From positions 1 to 64,000 of the forward strand of contig QHBK01000008.1 of the NCBI GenBank assembly GCA_003244105.1: a DNA stretch of 64,000 nt. Direction: 5' to 3'. The DNA comes from Candidatus Eremiobacter antarcticus (lineage in GTDB: Bacteria > Vulcanimicrobiota > Vulcanimicrobiia > Eremiobacterales > Eremiobacteraceae). Below are positions 9,821 through 16,532 of the stretch, piece by piece (positions within the stretch are counted from its first letter, which is position 1; each line of letters opens with the position of its first letter). The translations under genes and the position numbers were made by a program. The notes under the pieces are model-generated. The model saw only the letters and a list, made by a program, of their open reading frames with translations, did not search any database and was not told the origin of the DNA.

Positions 9821-10330
9821 CTGCGACGTTCATTTGTGGACAGCTTGCTTGCGGCGCCGGATAGGTCGGTGCAGTGATGGCTGAGACCATCATGGACGCC
9901 AGTATCGAATAGCCGTTGTCGTTCGGGTGAAATCCATCGATCGAAAGGTTCCCGGATTCATACGAGCGCGAAGCGCAGAGCAGATCGATGACCGGGATGC
10001 CTTGCGACGTGTCGTCACCCCGGTGAAGACCGTCTGGGCAGCTGGCGCGCGATGTCGGGCATATATCCCGTGCCACCTGGGCAATTCGCCGGCATCGGCA
10101 TGGCCGGATTTCCAGCGGCGGGGCATGGTCTACTCGCGCCTGTGCCTACGGCGCCGCTTGCCGCCAAGGGCGGTGTAATTGACGATGGCTGTCGCTGGCC
10201 GATGGCGGGGGCGCTGGCATCAGAGTGCCGCTGTGACCGCAGGACGCGATACTTAGCGCTGCGCCGATCTCAAGAGCGCATACAAGTATGCATCGGTTGC
10301 GTGTCCGCGCAGCGCGTGGGCTTGAGGCGC
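9810..10330 (-). pseudogene. Decayed SGNH/GDSL hydrolase lipoprotein
   Basis: The pieces of an SGNH hydrolase are spread over different frames. The C-terminal piece (stop at 9810) has QGIPVIDLLC and the catalytic Asp-His block DGFHPNDNGY. About 10020-10140 in another frame reads NPAMPMPANCPGGTGYMPDI, which resembles the segment after block I of such enzymes. Near 10220-10290 a third frame gives ALSIASCGHSG, a lipobox. Blocks II and III and most of the middle of the domain are missing. This is therefore an internally deleted, frameshifted remnant of a lipoprotein esterase-type gene, not a functional ORF. Confidence 0.7.
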
Positions 10331-10567
10331 GACGAGCACGGCGCTTGTCGCAAGCGCGAAGATGGCAGGCCCCCTACGCCAGGATCTCAGGGCATACCTG
10401 AGTGACGGATCAAATCAGCCACCGTGTTTTCGTCCGCGCTCATTTGGGACGCAGCGAGCGGGAGGCCACGGCGCCCAGCGTGCATCTTTGGTGGGAATCA
10501 CGCTGAGCGTCGTGGCTTGGTGGAGCTCATTGCAACGAGCGGCCGGTTTATAGCCGGCCTCGCGCCT

Positions 10568-10858
10568 TTAGTTGCGTGCTGCGCTCGTCGTCGTACCCGC
10601 CGGCAAGCCGAAAGACCCTTCGGTGTTCAGCTGTACGTACTCGTTTCGGCTGAATTGACCTGAAACAGGCTCTAGGTACTTTTTGATCTCCTCGACTGAA
10701 GGCGCTTCCCACAAGCAGGTTGCTGTTTTGCGGTCTGCGCCGGTTAGGTACTGATGCAGCTTGAGATGCGATGGGATGTTGGGTGTTGCGCTCTGCGCGG
10801 ACGACTCGAATTGGTCGGGATCGTTGATACGATGAATCACAGTTACGAACATAAACAA
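10568..10858 (-). CDS. Small conserved-looking protein, function unknown
   Basis: 96 residues starting MFMFVTVIHRINDPDQF, with a strand-helix-strand pattern, a central LHQYLTGADRKTATCLWEAP and an ending around NTEGSFGLP. This pattern resembles small ferredoxin-fold proteins of the DUF4242/Dabb type that occur widely as hypothetical proteins. The resemblance is from memory and no catalytic residue is evident. GGAAAGG nine bases before the ATG is a plausible ribosome-binding site. It lies alone in a gene-poor stretch that otherwise contains decayed genes. Confidence that it is translated is moderate; confidence in any function is low. Confidence 0.55.
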   Translation of the reverse strand: MFMFVTVIHRINDPDQFESSAQSATPNIPSHLKLHQYLTGADRKTATCLWEAPSVEEIKKYLEPVSGQFSRNEYVQLNTEGSFGLPAGTTTSAARN

Positions 10859-11847
10859 CTGCCTTTCCGTGGTGATGAAGCGCCAAAAGCAAAAGAAAAG
10901 CCGCCATAGTGAGTGGCATTTTCAAGGCTGCTATTCGCTTCCAGCGATAAGAACTCTTTAACCTTCGCGAATACCCATTAAAAATCGCGGTTTGGTTACG
11001 CTCTCGGCTCCGGGACGTGCGGTGTCAATCCTCGGAAGAAATCCTTGTCGTTATTTACGAGATTTGGGCATTGGAGGATCCTCCGTCGGCTAGCTTACGC
11101 CTTCGGAAATAGCGGCGGGCATGATCGCCGCACCGGAGTTGAGTCCGTTCGCGCTCGTCGCGCTAGGCGCTACGCAGCTTGCATCGATCGGAGAAGTCGG
11201 CGCTGTCGCCCCGGAGTGCGGTTAATGAACCACCAATTCTACCACTGCCAATCCCTGGTTCGCCCTCGTTATTCGGTGCCGTATATCATATTCGGAGCGG
11301 CTCTGTTCATAAGATGGAAACGAATAGCGAAGAGCCGGACTAGATGGGATATATTCTGGCTTTTCTGTCTCAACACGATCTTGGGATTGGGGTGCTAACA
11401 CTGGCCAGCTACGGGGACTGACGCTAGGCATAGGGGTTAGGAGAAAGGCAGTCTGAAGCTGGCCCGCATCGGTGGATAGTTTTTCATTGGGACATCACGC
11501 TGCTTGACTCCGACGCTCCAACTGGACGGGTGAATCGAAACGATCGCGGTATGTCGGCGCTGCGGATCGTACTCCACGCCGCCTCGAACTCTATTCTAAA
11601 GGTCGGATAGTCTCAGATTGTCAGGCGCCAGGTTTGCTGCCCTTCGGTAGGGTATGCTGCTTCGGGGTATGCCGGGTATTAAGATCCTCTAGGCGACCCA
11701 CGAGGGGTGATAGAATCAAAAGGCCCCAAGTAGCAGCTTGGAGCCTAATGAGGCCGATCGCGACTCGCGAGCTTGGGTGAGATCGACCGGCGTACCCTCA
11801 TCATCGGCAGCTGATTGAAAAAAAACACTCCGGGCCAAGAAATATAA
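10859..11847. other. Gene-poor stretch, about 1 kb
   Basis: I see no gene I can support here. Reading frames are short and broken. A 58-codon frame from an ATG at 11225 has GGAG eight bases upstream and a hydrophobic middle, but matches nothing I know. A minus-strand stretch near 11480-11600 reads like eroded protein without a start. A hairpin with one mismatch (GGCCCCAAG/CTTGGAGCC, about 11721-11746) is present. The stretch abuts the left tRNA-Gly repeat and may be the scar of a lost element. Confidence 0.5.
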
Positions 11848-11919
11848 GAAAAAGCCGCAATGCCTTAATTCATGCGGTTTTTTCGTGATTTGACGGAGCG
11901 GGAGACGGGTCTCGAACCC
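11848..11919 (-). repeat. Copy of the 3' end of tRNA-Gly plus its terminator (left attachment-like repeat)
   Basis: Positions 11895-11919 are identical over 25 bp to 16417-16441, the T-arm and acceptor 3' part of the tRNA-Gly gene. Positions 11848-11877 match 16371-16400 with two mismatches, the stem-loop that follows the tRNA. Between these blocks about 16 bp have diverged. Identity stops inside the T-stem, so no tRNA can form here. This is what an att duplication at a tRNA 3' end looks like. Confidence 0.8.
11849..11883 (-). terminator. Rho-independent terminator
   Basis: Read leftward, a GC-rich stem (ACCGCA/TGCGGC core extended by A-T pairs) with a loop of about 13 nt is followed by TTTTTC. 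It lies 99 bp after the permease stop and could end the transcript of the nickel operon. A run of T on the other strand makes it potentially bidirectional. Confidence 0.75.
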
Positions 11920-11981
11920 TACACAGCCTTCTTAGCGCCTTGGATCATTGCTGGCTTAGAAGCCGGGCCGCTTTGGGTTCC

Positions 11982-12836
11982 CTACTTCGGTCCCGGAGAA
12001 ACCGTCAGGGTCGACACAGCAGCACGATGGTCCGGGCCGCCCGGACTACGAGCCGACCAAGTGAATGTCCAAGCGAAGATCAGAAACAGCGAACCGACCA
12101 GCAAGACACTGACCGTCAGATCCGGCACCGGAGAACGCCAACCTAACGCCTGTGCAAGCTCGTAGCTACCCACCACAAGGGCCAGCGTCGTCACGGCAAT
12201 TATCCATACCCGGGTCGCGCGTACGAGCTCGAGAGGCTGGCGCGTGCATAGTTTGTGAACCAAAATGCTGTCGAGCGTGTCGGTAACGGTCATGCCCAAT
12301 GAGAAGACCAGACCGATGAGCAAACCCGGCACTACGCCGGCGCCACTGGTGAGTGCGAGCGCGTAGGTCGCTACTTGGCTGGAGGTGTCGAAACCGAGAC
12401 CAAAAAGCAAACCGATGGGGATCGCGGCCAGGGGGCTGGTCGCCATACGCAGTGCTCGTGGCAGCATGGCATTCTTGAAACCCGCAACAGCCCCAACGCG
12501 ATTCAGCCCGAGCTGCCTGAGATTCAGCGCGGCGATCACAAACAGCGTGACGATGCTGACCCAGGTGCCAATGCTTTCCAGCAGCGCGCCATGCATAGCG
12601 ATGCGACTGCCTAGCAATCCCGCCAGCGCCGCAATCGCCAGCACCATAATGGAATGTCCGCCCGCAAAGAGTGTCCCGACGAAGCGACTCAGGCGAGCGC
12701 GGACGCCCAGACTATTGCGTGTGAGATTGTCGATTGCGGCTAGGTGGTCGGGGTCGGCGCCGTGGCGTAAGCCGAGCACGAATACCGAAAAGGCTACCAC
12801 CCAAAACGTCGCGTGCGTGCCGGCATGGCCAATCAT
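11982..12836 (-). CDS. NiCoT-family nickel/cobalt permease (HoxN/NixA type)
   Basis: 284 residues with about eight hydrophobic segments. The family signature H-x4-D-H is intact in helix II: H25 and D30-H31 in RHGADPDH. A second family motif, GLLFGLGFDTSSQ, follows near residue 155. These proteins import Ni2+ or Co2+ across the inner membrane with high affinity; the metal cannot be told apart here. The ATG overlaps the stop of a tiny upstream ORF as ATGA, implying translational coupling. No urease or hydrogenase gene is in this window. It is the last gene of the island operon, followed by a terminator at 11849-11883. Confidence 0.92.
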   Translation of the reverse strand: MIGHAGTHATFWVVAFSVFVLGLRHGADPDHLAAIDNLTRNSLGVRARLSRFVGTLFAGGHSIMVLAIAALAGLLGSRIAMHGALLESIGTWVSIVTLFVIAALNLRQLGLNRVGAVAGFKNAMLPRALRMATSPLAAIPIGLLFGLGFDTSSQVATYALALTSGAGVVPGLLIGLVFSLGMTVTDTLDSILVHKLCTRQPLELVRATRVWIIAVTTLALVVGSYELAQALGWRSPVPDLTVSVLLVGSLFLIFAWTFTWSARSPGGPDHRAAVSTLTVSPGPK

Positions 12837-12982
12837 ATTACTTCCTTCTCCAGTGGCTTGATGGGAGTCCGGGCGTGGGTGTGATCGCCGCCATGGGAAT
12901 GCGAGTGGCCGGCGGACAACGCATATCCAGCGATCGCGACTAGTACCAACAGCATCACCGGCAAGACGGCCGCCTGCAACAT
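12833..12982 (-). CDS. 49-residue membrane protein with histidine-rich tail
   Basis: This short frame lies directly upstream of the permease. Residues 3-23 form one hydrophobic helix (AAVLPVMLLVLVAIAGYAL). They are followed by SAGHSHSHGGDHTH, with five histidines in ten residues, then a basic-acidic tail. The stop overlaps the permease start as ATGA. The frame remains open further upstream without a clear start codon, so the ATG at 12982 is a best guess and has no strong ribosome-binding site. A His-rich metal-binding accessory of the nickel/cobalt transporter is a reasonable inference. It may instead be the surviving C-terminus of a larger frameshifted gene whose signal peptide lies at 12955-13053. 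Confidence 0.5.
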   Translation of the reverse strand: MLQAAVLPVMLLVLVAIAGYALSAGHSHSHGGDHTHARTPIKPLEKEVI

Positions 12983-13053
12983 GCCTGTGCCGGCGAGATG
13001 CAAAGGCAGAGCGTCGTTGCTGCTGCCACCAAAACCGCCGCTAAGAGACGCAT
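12955..13053 (-). pseudogene. Orphan signal-peptide fragment between the TPR gene and the His-rich ORF
   Basis: The frame starts with an ATG ten bases after the TPR stop and reads MRLLAAVLVAAATTLCLCIS then PAQA, a textbook signal peptide with a cleavage site. After eight more residues it hits a stop. It overlaps the His-rich ORF in another frame. I read it as the start of an exported protein whose body has been deleted or frameshifted. A functional 32-residue peptide is possible but unsupported. Confidence 0.4.
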
Positions 13054-13062
13054 GCCATGACC

Positions 13063-14421
13063 CTAGTCGTTTTCAGAAGGCGCCCCAATAGTATCAAGCG
13101 CCTTGCGCGCAATAGACGCTTGCAATGGATCGAATTGGGGACTGAGAGTAAGCGCCTGCCGCAGATAGCCTCGGGCGGAGGTATCGTCGCCCGCGGCGCG
13201 CGAGATCATCCCTGCGTGATACAATAATCTTGCGTCGACAGTCCCCAGACGCATAGCTTTCTTTATCGAAGCCTCCGCTTCTTTGACGTTGCCGGCCTTG
13301 AGCGCCGTCCAAGCGATCGCATCGGCGCCGTAGATGTCTTGCCGCATCGCGTATTCTCGCTTGGCGTTCGCGTAAGCTTCTTGTGCTTTTATATCGTGGT
13401 CGGCGTAGAAAAGTGCGAGCGGCCGACTGTAGAGCACGCCCGCCGTTGCGCTGAGATGTCCGATCACCTCCACGAGAGCGTACTGATCAGCTGCTTTTTT
13501 GTCTTGTCCGGTGAGTTTGTACAGATCTCCAAGGGCAGCGACATACGTCGGGTCAGGCAGAACCTCAATGGCGGATTTATATTGCACAATCGCATCGTGC
13601 AGATCGCTGCGCGCGGCGCGCACTCGTCCCAGCGAAGCCAACGCGCGGTAATACCCTGGATAGGTGACGAGCGCAGATCGGTATGCTTGCTCCGCGGCCG
13701 GATAATCGCCGACGTTGAAAGCTGTTTCGCCAAGTTGCCAATATGACCATGCGACGCTCTCGCGCGCTGGCATTGAGAGATGCAAACCTAATGCTATTGC
13801 GTTGGACAGATGACGAGCAGCACCAAGGTGATCGCCATGGAGAGTGGCCAAGCGGGCTTTGCGCGTCTCCGTATTAAGGTTAACCCCCGGCGTATGGTGC
13901 AATATCTGCGCAAAGGCCCCGGCAGCCTTGTTGTAGTCGCCTAACTCGATCTCGGAATCGAAAAGTATTTCATAAGGATATTCTTTGGCGGGATCAAGAC
14001 GGGTCAGTTGCGCTGCATGGTCACGTGCGGCCTTAAACTGGTGGGAAGAATACTCGGAGAGGGCAAGGAGGCTAAGCCCGTCCATGTTCCGTACCGCGGG
14101 CACCGAGGCGAGCGATGCGTGCGCTGCCCGCGACATCAGGTCGAGGTATTGAAGAGCGCCCGTCTCGCGCAAACGTTGAAAATAGTAGCCGCCCAGTTTG
14201 TTGTATAGAAGCGCGTCGCCAGGATCACGGCGGACCTTAGTTTCCAGGAACCGAACCGTATCGGCGGTCCCCGCTTGTTCCGAACCGAACGCGATGGGCG
14301 CCGGGGCAGCGAACGCTGAGCGCGGCCGCAAGTCCGAACCTAATCGGTTAAAGCGGGTTACCGCCAGCGTGAGCGCGGCCAACAGAATCAGGGTTGTCAA
14401 GCGAAGGATGGTTAGCTGCAT
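13063..14421 (-). CDS. Membrane-anchored tetratricopeptide-repeat protein
   Basis: I take the ATG at 14421, which begins MQLTILRLTTLILLAALTLA, a signal anchor; a 21-residue upstream extension to 14484 has no such logic. The remaining roughly 430 residues are helical TPR units, visible as repeated alternations such as YNKAAGAFAQIL, YPAAEQAYRSALVTYPGYYRAL and LHDAIVQYKSAIEVLPDPTYVA. The role is protein-protein scaffolding outside the cytoplasm. It follows DUF4331 in the same direction with a gap of about 80 bp. From memory, DUF4331, a TPR protein and a nickel transporter recur together in other bacteria, suggesting one functional cassette. Its partner is unknown. Confidence 0.8.
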   Translation of the reverse strand: MQLTILRLTTLILLAALTLAVTRFNRLGSDLRPRSAFAAPAPIAFGSEQAGTADTVRFLETKVRRDPGDALLYNKLGGYYFQRLRETGALQYLDLMSRAAHASLASVPAVRNMDGLSLLALSEYSSHQFKAARDHAAQLTRLDPAKEYPYEILFDSEIELGDYNKAAGAFAQILHHTPGVNLNTETRKARLATLHGDHLGAARHLSNAIALGLHLSMPARESVAWSYWQLGETAFNVGDYPAAEQAYRSALVTYPGYYRALASLGRVRAARSDLHDAIVQYKSAIEVLPDPTYVAALGDLYKLTGQDKKAADQYALVEVIGHLSATAGVLYSRPLALFYADHDIKAQEAYANAKREYAMRQDIYGADAIAWTALKAGNVKEAEASIKKAMRLGTVDARLLYHAGMISRAAGDDTSARGYLRQALTLSPQFDPLQASIARKALDTIGAPSEND

Positions 14422-14499
14422 AGGCGACTCATATTGTGAAGCGAGGCAGGAGGCGATGGACGAGCGGCCTCGTTCATCGCCCACTCCTTCGGATCCAGC

Positions 14500-15726
14500 T
14501 TACTGGCGAGTATGGTCGTCGGGGTTGTGTCCGGGAGGGAACGGTTGCGTCGGATCGGCGACGAATGGAAAGACGTTCCTGAACGGCTTTTCATTTGCGT
14601 TCACGTGGTCGGTAAGAGGGACGCCGTTGTTGATGACGGTAAACGCGATGTCCACCACGTCATCTCTCAAGCGACGGCCGCCCATTTTTCCGAAGCCGCC
14701 ATTCGGATTGTATCCGCCTCCCGAGCCGCGGTTTGGAACGCTCGTATCGAGCCGTAGAATATCGCCTTTCGCGACTGCGATCTTCGCTAACATTGCGATA
14801 TGAGCATCATCAGTTCCCAGATTCTTGATATCTTTGACGAGGTCGGCTTTGAACTTTCCGTTTGCATCGTCCTCGGTCGTAGAGGCATTGTATTCGTCTT
14901 TGCGCGGGCCGGGGATTAGACCGTTGTTGATCAGCGGGTTACCGTCGCGGTCAACCGTCTTCCAATCGCCGCTCGCTCGTATTTCATTGTTCTCACCAAT
15001 GGTCTGGATGGCGTGCCGCTGCGTGACGGAATTGACCCCGATGACGCTGCCGGCGGGGCCACGCAGCATCGAAACAGGCACTTCGACAGCTGTGATCAGG
15101 GTATTGAAGCCCGCGTACGTATCGCGTCCGCCGCGCGCGCCCAGGAGCGATTTGTCGGGGTGGCCCGGATGCATGAGGGAAGATGCGACCAACCGATTTG
15201 CGCCCGTGTCATCCAGGAAAAACGGATCGTCCATCACGCCCGCAAAAAATCTGGCGCCAGTCGCTGGATCGGTTGTGGTCACGGGTTCGTTCGGGCTGTA
15301 ATTTTGCGTCGCAATCGTAGTCGGCGCCGTCAACGTCTTACCGTCGGGCAACCTGATCGTTGCGGTCTGACTTGTCAGCCGGCCGATCCCCCTTGAATAC
15401 GTGACATCGATGAACGCATCTGGCTTTGCATCGCCCGTGTTCTCGATTTCGAACCGGTAGCGGATATTTGGGTCAAAAATCGACATGCCGAAGTGCTCGC
15501 CGGAAACGACGAATCCCTGCGTGCTCATGATAAGCACGACTTTTGAGTTATCGTTTGGATCGAGGAAAGCGTACAGATCGGCTAAATCAGCTCCTCGGTC
15601 CTGCGTGAGGATCGGCGAGTCGATGTGATCGGAAGCGGCCGTCTTTTTTGTGGCAAATTGAACCGAAAATGCGACAATCAGTCCCAAAACGCTTAATACA
15701 AGGGCAGAACGTCTAACCAGATTCAT
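14500..15726 (-). CDS. DUF4331 family exported protein
   Basis: The ATG at 15726 is preceded by a strong GGAGGT four bases upstream and gives 408 residues; a 44-residue in-frame extension upstream lacks these features. It opens with a signal peptide (MNLVRRSALVLSVLGLIVAF). The mature N-terminus reads ASDHIDSPI then DRGADLADLYAFLDPND, the hallmark opening of DUF4331 proteins, with conserved acidic residues that may bind metal. Glycine-rich loops (GRGSGGGYNPNGGFGKMGGR, offset by one) lie near the end. The biochemical function of the family is not known. It is the first gene of the presumed DUF4331-TPR-permease operon. Confidence 0.9.
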   Translation of the reverse strand: MNLVRRSALVLSVLGLIVAFSVQFATKKTAASDHIDSPILTQDRGADLADLYAFLDPNDNSKVVLIMSTQGFVVSGEHFGMSIFDPNIRYRFEIENTGDAKPDAFIDVTYSRGIGRLTSQTATIRLPDGKTLTAPTTIATQNYSPNEPVTTTDPATGARFFAGVMDDPFFLDDTGANRLVASSLMHPGHPDKSLLGARGGRDTYAGFNTLITAVEVPVSMLRGPAGSVIGVNSVTQRHAIQTIGENNEIRASGDWKTVDRDGNPLINNGLIPGPRKDEYNASTTEDDANGKFKADLVKDIKNLGTDDAHIAMLAKIAVAKGDILRLDTSVPNRGSGGGYNPNGGFGKMGGRRLRDDVVDIAFTVINNGVPLTDHVNANEKPFRNVFPFVADPTQPFPPGHNPDDHTRQ

Positions 15727-16370
15727 GCGTACCTCCAAGGAAGCCGGCAGTATGCAGCGCCGACTAAAAGTGCAGATCGCGGAAACCGACTCTATCGATA
15801 ATTGGCATGCGCGACTGGAGAATCGTAACAGAACAATGACGCTGTGCGTCTGTTCCAAATATAAGTTGCCTCAGGACTCCTGGATCATTATTACTACCGA
15901 ACTTAGAAGCAAGTGGTTGAGCAAGTTTGTGCTTATCAAAAATAGAGACCAATCCCAACATAAGGCCCCGAGTGTGTTTGGTTGGCAGTAGCCCTGTGTC
16001 GATGGTAGAAGCGGTCTCCCCCGGTTCGCGGTCCTCTCCGTATTCCGTCGGAAAGATACGCCCTAGAAAGGGCAATTTCGGCCTCACCGAATGAAACTCG
16101 GACCGCTGCTGAACCCAACATATCCATCTAGTTTTTGCTCCGCCTATAGCCCTAACGGCGTAGAACCCCGGCTGGACTTCAACCGCCCCAAATATTTCTT
16201 CGTTTTGCGTCAATCCAGACATGCAGTTAAGGCGTACTGGTGCGACCAAGGCGATTCTAAGTGCGCAAAGACATGGAAGGGGGACCTGCAATGCACTACG
16301 GCTATTGCGCTGCCTAAATCGGTCGAGTGTCTATCATCTACCATTGCAACAGAATAGGAGAGCGTCACAC
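15727..16370. other. Non-coding stretch inside the island, about 640 bp
   Basis: This lies between the DUF4331 start and the tRNA-Gly terminator, where an integrase would be expected. No frame shows recombinase motifs. The longest minus-strand frame (15764-16291) has unconvincing composition and no recognisable fold. A GGAACA box near 15855 on the minus strand resembles an ECF -35, but the matching -10 is poor. The DUF4331 promoter presumably lies here. Confidence 0.5.
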
Positions 16371-16441
16371 GAAAAAGCCGCAATCCCCTAATTCATGCGG
16401 CTTTCTTGATCTTAATGGAGCGGGAGACGGGTCTCGAACCC
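16371..16441 (-). repeat. Right attachment-like repeat (3' end of tRNA-Gly plus terminator)
   Basis: This is the partner of 11848-11919. The 25-bp exact block covers the T-arm and acceptor 3' strand of the intact tRNA-Gly gene, and the 30-bp block with two mismatches is its terminator stem-loop. Both copies have the same orientation. Confidence 0.8.
16372..16404 (-). terminator. Rho-independent terminator of tRNA-Gly
   Basis: Reading leftward, a perfect 9-bp stem AAAGCCGCA/TGCGGCTTT with a 13-nt loop is followed by TT and further T residues. It begins 12 nt after the tRNA CCA end. Confidence 0.85.
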
Positions 16442-16491
16442 GCAACATCCAGCTTGGAAGGCTAGCGCTCTACCAATTGAGCTACTCCCGC
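16416..16491 (-). tRNA. tRNA-Gly(UCC), CCA encoded
   Basis: A 76-nt cloverleaf with acceptor GCGGGAG/CTCCCGC and anticodon loop CTTCCAA (anticodon TCC). The T-arm is GCGGG-TTCGAGA-CCCGT. Unlike the other tRNAs in this window, the 3' CCA is encoded. Its 3' 25 bases are duplicated at 11895-11919. Confidence 0.95.
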
Positions 16492-16532
16492 GCCCAATTG
16501 ACGTTACCTGTTGTGCTCCAGGGACCCTTGCT

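Larger units (their letters stand above)
11848..16441. mobile_element. Putative 4.5 kb tRNA-Gly-bounded genomic island without recombinase
   Basis: A complete tRNA-Gly and its terminator at the right, and a copy of only its 3' end and terminator at the left, stand in direct orientation 4,523 bp apart. They enclose DUF4331, TPR, a His-rich miniprotein and a nickel/cobalt permease, all on the minus strand. The geometry (intact tRNA, then terminator, cargo, and truncated tRNA plus terminator) matches integration at a tRNA 3' end. No integrase or relaxase can be read inside, so the element is either degenerate or was moved in trans. Confidence 0.55.

Noticed and set aside
11225-11398. 58-codon plus-strand frame with GGAG before the ATG and a hydrophobic middle
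   Set aside because: No family resemblance, surrounded by broken frames, and codon choice does not look like the neighbours; too little to call a gene.
15820-15870. ECF-type promoter (GGAACA) upstream of DUF4331
   Set aside because: The -35 fits, but at 16-17 bp there is no convincing -10 element; kept only as a remark.
15764-16291. Minus-strand frame beside tRNA-Gly, tested as an integrase remnant
   Set aside because: No Arg-His-Arg-Tyr recombinase motifs, no helix-turn-helix and no resemblance to phage proteins in any frame.
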